A stretch of DNA of 64,000 nucleotides from Antedon mediterranea (lineage: Eukaryota > Echinodermata > Crinoidea > Comatulida > Antedonidae), in contig NC_092671.1 in NCBI RefSeq assembly GCF_964355755.1, positions 1,902,501 to 1,966,500 of the forward strand, given 5' to 3'. How positions within the stretch are numbered: the first letter of the stretch is position 1; the number at the start of each line of letters is the position of its first letter. The position numbers were made by a program, and so were the translations under genes. Positions 42,401 through 54,400 of the stretch are shown in pieces. Under the pieces are notes generated by a model. It had not been told where the DNA came from. It saw nothing but the letters and a program-made list of their open reading frames with translations, and ran no database searches.

Positions 42401-45400
42401 GGGTAAAGACCCTAATACAACAGCAAGCACTTAGCAGCACTAAGGCGCGGACGGAGAACACAGGTTACAAAAACAATTTGTTTGTAGGCCTTAACTACAA
42501 CCATGGATTAAAGAATAGAAGGATATGCATCGACGTGAGATCAAGGGTTCCTTGACTCTCGCCGACAGACCGCGGACCGCCCACAATGTTACAGTTTAAT
42601 TAACCGCATGGTAACAACGAAACGGTCGCGTGCCTAATATATTGTTTACTGCACATGTGCAACGACATTTAACCTTGTTGGCTACTACGCTTCTTTCGCG
42701 CGTTCTTTGGTGGCATGATGTTTGTAGATGGTCAACTATTGACTATGTTGGTTTCTGCCGCGATTGATCTACGCTAATGATTTTTTTATGATGATTAAAG
42801 TAGCATTTTATGACCTGTAGTAGCCCTACATCTGAGACAATAACTATTAGTTGTCTCATTTGTTGTAAAATTACAAAATCAGCAAGAATGCTAGCCTAGC
42901 TAGGCCCAGGCCTTGTACTAACTAGGCTAAACTGGGCTAGTAAACCCTATGATTTGCCGACATTGATACTGCCTAGGTAGGCCTAGGCTAATCTTAAATA
43001 CTCACCGTTGTCTTACTTCTTGTGTGAATAATAATAATAGGTAGGCCTACTTCGTTTGTTCGTGATCAAGTTTGCCCTGCGTGTACTTTTCAAAACGACC
43101 GCTAGGTAACGAATCGCAACTATACATAGCCAGCCAATCCCGGATCAGGGATCGCTGTTTTCATTCAATTAGGCCCGGTGATTGGATGTGATGTGGATGA
43201 CATAACCACTAGCCAATCACCAGGCACTACAGTTTAAATATAATCACATCGATAATTAAGGAGATTTATGAAGAAACCACTGCTTAGCCATATATTAAAA
43301 AACACGATTGTTGTATGTCTGAACACCGGCCACGCTAACAACATACATGGTCAAATGCATAATTTAATATTCTATAGATTAACGCAATTTTTAATGACAG
43401 AAGATGGCAGGCAAATAATGATAATTCAAATATAAAAATGGCATATTTTATTAATATTACCAACTACCTAAAATTACCAGTCGTAAGAAAGTGAACTTTT
43501 CGTAGTCCGATTGTGATGAAACTAAAACAGAATTATTCAGCAATATATGTTTGTTATCAATTAATCATCGACGCAGACATGTCAATAGAACATTCAGACT
43601 GCGCATACGATTTCTACATGGTTACGTTTTGGTCTCAAAAAATGTAACAGTTGATTCGCAGCGTTTTACAGAGGGCCGCGGTTAGAGACACGGAGTTCAA
43701 TGAACGTGTTTGTTTGATTGGCAGCAGTGCTTTAGTATAGGCAAGCGCGTTGTAAAATCGTTTGATGTCACCGTCGATGCATATCCTTCTATTCTTTAAT
43801 CCATGCTACAACTATTCATACACAGAGTGTTAACCACGGTAAAAAATCAAGCCAATGACATTATGTTGTAGAATATAAATTATTGTTATTTTCCGAGTTT
43901 CGATTTCTGAAGCTTTTTTGTTAGTATAATCCATATTCATAAGAATTCAAAACACGGACGGACGCCGACCCCTCTCTCTCTCTCTGTTTAGCCTTCTGCA
44001 CGTGTATTGTGGACTATACCATTTCCTTGAGTTCGGTAAAAACGCGTTTGTTAATTTAGTGTACGACGTCGTTAAACAAGATTTTTCGATGATCTGTCGG
44101 CTGGATTATTGAGGTGGGTGCGATAAAATATAAATATAATATACTTCCAACGATCTTCGGGTTGAGGTACCGGTTTAACTTTAGTACTAAAAGTTGACAC
44201 CCCTAATTTTACACGTATAATGGAATGGACTACACCATGCAGGAACGCACATGGTATTTTCATATCAGAGGGTGCGTGTACGTCAAAAGGAATTGTTTTT
44301 CCAACGACCGATCCTTCGTACTCACACGTACGACGACGTCGTGTGAAATTTCTTATCAGAGGGTGCGTGTGCGTCAAATGGAATTGTTTTCCCAATGTGT
44401 ATTGAATCGCGTGTGTTTGTTGATCGGATCGGCGCGGCGGGAGGATAGGCTGGCTAGGACAAGGAGTGCGTGTAATTTTTTTTTCAACGAAGGCGGCTAG
44501 CTCGATTATTGAGGCGGGGGTGGTGCGACTTTAATACTTTCAGTGACCTCCGATCGAGGAACGTTTTTAGCTTTATTATTAAAAGTGTACACCCCTGTAT
44601 TTTAATGTACTATCTATACCATTATTTACCACGCACGGCGGCCGGGACGATATTGTTTTGGTTATATAAATATGTTCGATGTTTTCTCTAAATGCGTTTA
44701 GGGAAATCCCCTTGCAACGAAGACAGGCGATAGTTTTGCGTCTCGTCCGATATTCTTGACATTATTTTCTATCTACTTCAGTGGTTTTTATTGTGGTAAA
44801 ACTCGGGAAGGGCACTCACGGCCAACACAAAAAAAAGGGCAGGCCAGTAGTGGCCGTGGGTGCTATTAATTTTCGAGGGCATTGAGGCCAACTGGGAGGG
44901 CACCGACGGCACTGGCCGCGGTAAAATTCGAGGGCTGTGGTGTCCTGAAATCCCTTGAAAACGCTATGTTATTTCTGTTGGTTACGCTTCGTTGCACGGC
45001 ATTGTTTGTCATCGATCGAAGATGTGTTCCGTTTCGTGAATGAATTCACGTGGGTTTACTTTGGGAGCAAAAACGTTTTGCTTCTATTGTGCAATGAAAT
45101 TCCGAAATCAAGCTATTTTGCGATATTTAAAATGTAGTGGCCTAGACATGGCACTAATTATCTTACAATTATTTAATAGATATATCTAAAATATTGCCTA
45201 TAGAAATGTAGGCCTCCTAGGCCTAAAAAGTTTAAACAAAGTACTTATGAAGGTGATGAGCTTGTAACGCGTTGAAATCATAGGGAAGAAAAAAAAAACA
45301 AACATCAACTGACGTCCGTCTACGTGACGTGAAACAATACGCATGCGTATAGCAAAAAACCTCACAGCAGCTGCCGTACGTAGTAGGAGCACATGGGTAT

Positions 45401-48400
45401 GGTGTGTGGAGAGTGCGGGCTTGTGGAAGTTTACTTGTTGTTTCAGTAGAAGCTCGCACAGGTTGGATAAAAACAACCATCTGCTCGCACAAGTTGGTGA
45501 TTGAAAACAACACAAGGGAACTGTGCCGAATTGTGGTGAAAACCACGTGCTCCGCCAAGTTGGAGTTTTTGAAAGTTGAACTCTCGGCGATACCCGAAGA
45601 AGTGTATTATTTTCAATGTTGATAATAAAAAATATACTGTAACTATTTAAGTATTCAATGTATTTATTAAATAAATTATTAGGCCTATTAAATTTATATT
45701 CTGTAATATTTATTAAAAAAATGGTAGGCCTACTTGCCTGTGTTAAAAACATCGGCCGCCGCCTATTTGGCACAGACAAAAAAAAAAAAAAAATTACGTA
45801 TCTATTATAATTTAATAATATACTGTATTTTCAATACAACTGTACATTTGAACAATAATTACAGTAATTCAGCAAATTATTTATTACACACAAAATACAT
45901 AACATGAATGTAATTAAACATAGGCCTAATCTACTATCAGGCTGTAGGCCACATAATTAATACTAAGTAGTAGATTCAGATTTTATTACCACCATAAAAT
46001 GATGTCGATAATTGAGAAAAACAAAAACATACTAGCCCCTATTTTATTTGGTTTATAGTATAACTAGGGAGTTGTTAATTAGAAACTCCCTGGTATAATA
46101 ACTTCAAATAAGTTAAAAGCCGAGAGTTCAACGCTTCCTATTTCGCGATCAATGGATGCCGCAAGAGACCGCGTGCTATATGACAGACCTGGAAACTCTA
46201 TACGCAACGACTTGATACGCCCGACTGCATAGAAACACATGTTTTGGCTCCTGGAGATAACGTTCCATACCACCGAATTCCGATCCATACATTTACTTAA
46301 CAAACACTACACTGGTCTCGACGTCAAGAGAATTCGTTCGTGCGCGACTATTATTTTCATTGTTACAGTTTTTCACAACCCCTGTAAAACATCGTGGACA
46401 TTTTCGGTGATTTTAAGAGGTTGCCCGTCGGGACATGACATGTTAAATTTTAGTTGCCCGACGTATTTATTTGGTTGCCGCGGGACGTCGGGCAAGCGAT
46501 TCTGCGAGCCCTGCCTGTGTATTTATAAACACTACCTGTGTATTACTATCACTTCATTAACACTACTCTGTGTTTAACACTACTATGTGTTTAACACTAC
46601 TACGTGTTCAACACTACTACGTGTTCAACACTACTATGTGTTCATTAACACTACTATGTGTTCAACACTACTATGTGTTCATTAACACTACTCTGTGTTC
46701 AACACTACTATAGTATGTGTTCATTAACACTACACTATGTGAGCATCAACACTACTATGTGATCATCAACACTACTATGTGATCATCAACACTACTATGT
46801 GTTCATCAACACTACTATAGTATGTGTTCATTAACACTACTATGTGATCATCAACACTACTATGTGATCATCAACACTACTATGTGTTCATCAACACTAC
46901 TATGTGTTCATCAACACTACTATGTGTTCATCAACACTACTATGTGTTCATCAACACTACTACGTGTTCATCAACACTACTACGTGTTCATCAACACTAC
47001 TACGTGTTCATCAACACTACTACGTGTTCATCAACACTACTACGTGTTCATCAACACTACTACGTGTTCATCAACACTACTACGTGTTCATCAACACTAC
47101 TACGTGTTCATCAACACTACTACGTGTTCATCAACACTACTACGTGTTCATCAACACTACTACGTGTTCATCAACACTACTACGTGTTCATCAACACTAC
47201 TACGTGTTCATCAACACTACTATGTGTTAGACCAAGATTTATGTGTGTAAATAAAGGAGATTGATTACCAAACATTTTAGTGGACCTGTAGCTTAAACCA
47301 ATGCCAGGGTCCAGGGTTCAATCCTGACCTAATGCAAGTGTTGTCTCATCATTCGTCATCACTCCCTAAGCCTCAAATGGAACTTGATTTATATGATAAA
47401 TATAAAATACTTTATCCATCCTGTAATTGGCGAGTTGCTAGCTGTTGGATGCGTATGAAAATATTTAACAATAAGTGAGTTTTCCTTAATAAGCGACGAT
47501 ACATCAATTATTGTTTAAATGTCTCTTATACTACGTTCCTTCCAGTTTAATATTAAATTTTAAAATCTTTAATCTCATGAGTCATAACCTTGTTAAAGGC
47601 CTTGTAAAGCCACAGTATTTATACACAAGTAAAACTCATCCACATTGCATAAGGGTTAGTGTACCCTGGGTTTTGATAAGGGACGATGCTAAAGATTGAC
47701 TGAGTCACAGCGGTCATTGTCCAGTACCATGATTCAATGAATTGACTACAGTAGGATAAAATGAAAAGGAGTTTGTATTGAAATTAGGTCTTCACTTGAC
47801 CCTTGATTTTTTGTTCCCATTATTATTCACATATTATATAATATTATTCAAGTCATGTTAAATAATATCTAACCACTTAACTCTTGAGCTGTCAATTTTA
47901 ATTTAATTAAACTGGAGTCTGTAATCTTTGTACTAATGATGCTTATTCTAGTTAATATTTCCCACGAGATGGTATCACTGCTATAACATGCTATGTACTT
48001 GTGGACTATATGCAATAAAACAATAAAATTAATTCAATATTGTAATTCATACTTAATAACGATCATGTATTAAATTACAAATTATAATGTTTACAAACTT
48101 TACAAGCGCATAAACAAAAAACATGCCATGAAATTAATTAATTTTAAAATAAATTTTAATCCAATAATATTCTCATCATTAGAAATATAAAAAAAAGTAT
48201 CTAAAATACTACCACAATACAATAGACCAGTCTTCTTAATTGGGCAACCCGGTTTACATGAATAAATAAATATATTTTTTAAAATTAATAATAAATAATA
48301 TTAATAAATAATAAATGTTAATATAATAACAGTATACTACTGTAGTACTATTTGTAATACATATTTTATTTTTGAAAAAAAACGGAAATGGTTAAGTAGA

Positions 48401-51400
48401 AATCGAAGGCATTTGACCAACATTTTGATTGAGTATCTTGTGGCCTCTATATGCATCCTAGCGGAACGCTTGTTAATGACGACATAAACACAAAATTTAT
48501 CTGCACATGTGCAGAATAATTTAAATGTGCTAATTACAGGTTATGCAGCAGGAACGCTATCTGAATCATATGTAAAAAAAAAATCTGCATTATTTAAGCT
48601 GATATGTCTCAATTCACTGTGACGATGTATTGATTTCAAGCACGCTAATAATTTAGCCCGTGAACCAACCATTTTGAGCCTGGCTAAGATTCTGAAGCTG
48701 CAGGGAAGGAGATGGTAGCGGTTTGATAGCTTCATATTGTAATAGTAGTTAGCAGTCACAATTGGAAACTGTATTTTTGGCGTTTTATGCGTTGGATATG
48801 GGAGGATTAATATCAGATCAAACGGATCAGACAGAGATTACAAGTAAATTTAGTTATCTGTATTTTGACAAATTATAATCAATAGTAGGCCTATGCATTC
48901 ATGGTATTACTTAAAGAGTGTTTGTAATGTTAATATCCCTATGTTTACCAATGATGTATAATATTTGTAAATATCAGTAAACTGAATTACAGTAGTTTAA
49001 TAAATTGTATTTTGTGTCAGTATACAGCTGTGCCAATATTCATCAACTATTCTTCATATAACCACACATTAAATAATAACATAAATAAATATATCAGGTG
49101 GTCTAATGGTAAGATAATAAACAGAATCTCTTTTAAGATGACTTTTTTCTTTTCTCTACCGCTAGTTCGAATATTTTCAAATTTTTATTTTTCAGATTTA
49201 CTACTAACAATGTAAACATTGAAAGTAGAGATTTGCCCTTTAAAAATGTCATCATTTTTGTGACATTAAGAAAATTGGAAAAATTGTCTTTAAAATTGAT
49301 ATTAACTCATTGTGATTCTACCTGTATTCTTATGTGTTTTTGTGTCAACATCAATGACATGAATGATAAATGACATTAATATTCAATCCTTGTAGATAAC
49401 ATGATCCTATCTTTTATTAATGTGTTAATTATATGTCTATGAATCATGTATTTTCTACTCCCACAACAAAAACTGAAATTACTGCTACAAAATTTTAAAT
49501 TACATTTGCCATTTTTCCATCATTCTCTAGGGCTTTGATGCTTGCTTTAAAATTGTAACTGTAAATTTTCACATTGTAAAAAGAAATTAATCAAAAACAA
49601 TTTATGATACATTACATGTTATGACTACATATACATTGCCATGTCATTTTGTTTGGGTATTCTTCTCAGAAACAATTATGTAGTGCTCATTGTCTTTAAA
49701 AACTCATTAATTGTCTGACATACAGTGCAATATGAATCAAGCCTTCTCGCTGTGTTGAATAAATTGAAACGAAAATGTCATAAATGTAAATGATTCTCTT
49801 CAATCGAAGAACTCTACTTTCTATTGTTAAATTCGGTATTCATAAAGGCATACTCTGATGACGCAGTGAAATTTATTACGATTTCGGTAATAAATGTTTT
49901 CAACCTTTAAATCTTGTGCATCACATGGCATGATTATGTAGAGTACAGTCATAGGTAGATCGGGGATGATAACCGGCCTAGCAACACACCTCCTTTCCCA
50001 CCGCCCCAAAATTTGGAAATGTACAATGCAAAAGATTGGACATTACAGTAGGTTCAGTTCAGCACTTGTTTTTACCGTTTTTAGGCCATGCCCCTCTCTT
50101 TTCCTCTTTCCCCTTATTTATAAATCCTATCTCCGCCACTGAATCAGATATTATATATGGATTAAAATATATAAAACTACAGTTGCATATATGTATTATT
50201 GACATTGGATGAGCGGGTGGAACTGTTTATGTAGCCATAATATTGGCAAAGGTTCGAGCCTCACTCGCTCCATGGTTCTTATCGGATAAGGACTATAAAC
50301 TGTAGGTCCAGTGTATACAAAATGCTCATGTGCACTTTAAAGAACATAGTTTCATCTTTGAAGAGGTTACCGCAGTGTACTAGTTCACACAGCCACTACT
50401 TGAAAAGTAGGCCTTCTTTTAGTCCTCCTAGTTGATTGTGGAAATTACAATGATGAAGATATAGATTAAAACGGTATCAATGTATTATTGCTTGTGTCCA
50501 TATGATTATGACATTCAAGATTATGGCCATGCAGGATGAATACAAACATACAGTACATGCTTTAAAGTAATAGCATGTTTCCGTTATTTTATTGGTCAGG
50601 CATTCTACTGTAACTAATTATGTTGGTGAGATTATATTGTTTCACATTTATACTTTGAACTTTGTCTTTTCCTTGTTTACAATTTATAATTTATGTATAA
50701 CAAATATTGATGTATTGTTATTGTAATAACAATGTCTACAGTTAGCTCTCCCAATACCAAACTTTTCTTTAAAGGTTCCAAATTCTTCTTTACCATTAAA
50801 AACGCATTTAGAATACCAGACTTTACAGAAAACATATATTGTTGTCCCACAATATAGGCTAGCCCAAAGGTGTATTGGGAGAGTTGACTGTATATAAAGA
50901 TCATATATTATACTAACATTAACTTCATTTCATGTATAGATGATTCATCACTGGTTACACCTACTAGCCCAATGTCACCTGCCAACTTATTGCCCGAACC
51001 ACCTAGCCCGAGATCCCCACGGTCCATTTCACCAGCTCATAGCCCAATATCACCCGGTCGTCACAGAACAATGTCATACGGACGCAGAAGTCCTTCATCA
51101 CCATCTGCGCATCAACCGCTAACGAGAATGAGCTCCGATAAAATGCAGTCAAAATATGCAAGAGGTAGTGTACATTTTATGCCATTCCAATATGTGGTAC
51201 CACAGTATATGAATGAACCAATCAGCATAACTTCTATGACTAACCTATTTTCAGAGTAAGGCTCTGTCTACACTATCCAACGTTATATCCATATATGGAC
51301 ATGATGATGTCATATCACTACATATTTAAGCATCACATTTTGTTGTCATACAATGTTTGATAGTGTAGACAGAGCTTTAGAAATCACAATGTCGAATGGT

Positions 51401-54400
51401 AAATACACTTTGGTAGCACATTCTCAATGCTAAGTCATTACTAATCTTTATTCTTTGGTATATCATAAGAAATTACACTTAAATTACTCCTTGTGTTTAA
51501 AAAAGCAACATGCCTTACAAGTTTCCTACATGTGTTTTCTTTTAATAAAATCATAAGGTGTAGATGACCTATGTGCAAATGTACACGTTGTCGATTTTCC
51601 ACTAGATGATTTAGTCAGCTTATACACATGCCCATTCATTCTTCCAAACACCTCTCTACGCATGCATGCAAGCTGACGCTTTCAATTCGCACAAACAAAT
51701 TTTTCAAGTGGAATATTGTCTTAAGAGCGCCCCCTTAATGCTTGTATTTTAGAATTGCACATCAAGATATAAAGTTTTCTAGTTTGTCCCTATAACATTT
51801 TAAGTGATAAATTATGTATTTTGCATTAAAATAACACTTCATATACATTTTAAACATACATAGATGTAACATAATTCTGTGTAATATAAACTGCAATGCA
51901 ATGTCACTATTTACACTATCATCATCGCTGTCGTTGTTGTCATCATAGTACTATTTTATTAAGTGTTGTCTTTATTTATTTCAAGTTATCCATGTCAAGT
52001 CAAAGGGCCCCAGAGGGCCAATAAAACCCCAAAAAACAAAGTTAAAATATAAAGACAATACAAAACCCATAATGGCAACCTAGCAACCACACCTAACTAT
52101 TCCAGGCACCTCAAAATGTTTCAAATTTGATTCCAGTTTTAAAGCAAAATATTTTATATAACAATGACTTTTTACTGAAAGGAATAAATAAATAAAATAT
52201 ATCAATATACTATAAATCTTCATTAATTCACAACAATTTTCCTGTGATAGATGTCATGGTAAATTAAAAAAACGAAAAGAAAAAAAAATTGAATGACTTC
52301 ATAAATATTAAATTATAGTTGAATTTTATAAAGCAAATTTGTCTTGCCATTGTTGATATCAAATGTCCTCTCATGGGTTTATTTAAGTCTCATTACAACA
52401 TCATAACAAATGCAATACATCATATATGTTTATGGAAATTTATTCAAATAATATAATCAGTTTTCAATTTAAACACTCCCTAGTTGTAGATTAAAAATAT
52501 TAGTATTTTAAATTTAAATTGAAAAAGAAGTTATTTATGGTTATTGTTGCGCATACATAATTTTGAAAACTGGTTACGGCATGTTATGGCATAAAAGGCA
52601 TTGGTTCAAGACGTGTGCCATGTTACCATAAGATACTTTACTCTCATTTTACCATGTTGCCATAGTATCTAAAGCAAGGTACTTTACTTTCACAATTAAA
52701 AAAGAGTAGGGGCCTGGGGCCGGATTTATCAAACTTGCTTAGCAAAAAAATCGTCTTAACTTTGCCCTAAATCCTTGATTTTGCTTAAGTCAGATTTATC
52801 AATATATCTAAGCAAAAAAATTTGCTTAATTTTGTCTTAAATCTAAGACGAACAACACCCTGCCTTAAGATGAAAAATTTCTTTCTCTATTTCAAATAAT
52901 AAAAATATGGAGATAAAATGTTATAGCGCCACCATCGCTAAGAGAAAAAAGCTAATGCGCACACGTAAGCAAGGATTTTTCGTCTTAAGACATAATTTGC
53001 TGCCCTCTAGAGTTTAATTTTGTGCATGTGCAAAGTAAAATTTACCTAAAACAATTTTTCTGCTAAGACATTGCTAAGACGGTTTGATAAATAAGATTAA
53101 GTTATTTGCTTAAGCACTTCTTAAATATTTCAGCTTAAGCAAAAATATAAGCAAATATTGATAAATGCCAACCCTATACTCTGAGAGACGGTCTTGTACT
53201 AAAGAGGTCGTCACCCAGTATTAATGTTTTTAATGATTTTGAATATAAACACAATATTATTTTGTTAATTTCAATGAGTGGAATTACCACTGCAATTTCT
53301 AAACACAATTTTTTTGGTGAAATCTTATTTTTTAGAAAGAATGTTGGAGCGAGAGAAACAATGGAGTAAAATAGAAGCTGAGGCAGAAAGTAAAGAAGAT
53401 GTACAGAAGACAAGTGCTATTGGCCAGGCATTAAATGTAAGTCACCAGATAGATGACTGTTCTTAGCGGAATTTGACAACATAATTTACGTAAAAGGAAA
53501 TAAAGTATGATTAAGAATATCTCATTTTTCGTTGTTATGCAACCCTCCTAATTATTACTAAAAGTAGCATAACAACGAAACATTCATTTGTACTTACTTT
53601 TAATTAAATTTGTTTCTTTTTTTTCTCTTGCTTTTTCAAAACACTCCTCTTGTGTGAGCGCCCTCTATTATCTGGTTTTATTTTATTGTAACTTGTCAAT
53701 GTTCAGGTGCTCATAAGTGCTAATTCTGTTTAATAATAAAATAGTAAAAAGATAATAGGATTAAATCATGTACTTGTGATGTATGAATAATGTATATCAG
53801 GATATAGGATTCAGTAGATTAGCATACTAATGTTAAATTCATTAGATAGATAGTACGCTGTATGTATTAAAGCAACCTGTTAGGCATGAGTTTGCAATCG
53901 TTAAATTTTCTTTTTTCTTTTGCCGCCAAAATATTAGTAATCTTCTAATATTATTGATTGATTAAGTGTTGTTTTTACCAAACATGATTTCTTTTCACTT
54001 AGTGATGCTGTTTACTAACCCTGTGGGATGTTTTTTAATACTCTTGCATTAAATTTGTTCAAATACCAAGGTTATAACTTTAAAAAACAAGTGGACCCAT
54101 CACTCAAGTAATTGTATTAACTATCACTGTAGATATTCCATATTTCCATGTGTGGTGTAACACTAACAGGGTATATACATGATAAATAGATGATGATTGA
54201 TGTTCCAATAAATTATTTTTTTCAAAGACAATATTATTTTTTTTTAAACTTCTTAGGTTCTTACAACACTTATGAATGTATTAAATATTTGACAGATAAA
54301 ACATCTTGTTTACATAAAATGGACATGTTGAAACATCTGCTCTGCTCATTATACAGAATAATAAATATAATGCAAAAGATATGTCTAGAAGAGAGAGTTC

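Larger units (their letters stand above)
41737..46513. mobile_element. 4.8-kb CAGGG-ended hAT-like element with 5-bp target duplication
   Basis: Left CAGGGCTCGCAGAATC at 41737 and right GATTCTGCGAGCCCTG ending 46513 are perfect 16-bp inverted ends. CCTGT flanks both (41732-41736 and 46514-46518). Subterminal GGTTGCCC / GGGCAAG words repeat near both ends (41763-41810, 46423-46495). The interior holds a nested inverted-repeat element (42502-43805) and a diverged direct duplication of about 400 bp (about 44100-44300 against 44500-44650). No transposase ORF is recognised. Confidence 0.8.

Noticed and set aside
45198-45779. 193-codon minus-strand ORF
   Set aside because: It lies inside the 4.8-kb mobile element, has no recognisable domain, and its composition (poly-Phe from a poly-A run) is not protein-like.
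46530-47232. CRISPR-like array
   Set aside because: Units are directly contiguous with no unique spacers, and the genome is eukaryotic.
46822-47264. Three overlapping forward ORFs of 108-142 codons
   Set aside because: All come from the 20-bp minisatellite read in three frames; composition is purely repeat-driven.
49096-49182. Functional tRNA gene
   Set aside because: A- and B-box words are present, but the anticodon and acceptor stems do not pair; it is more likely a SINE head.
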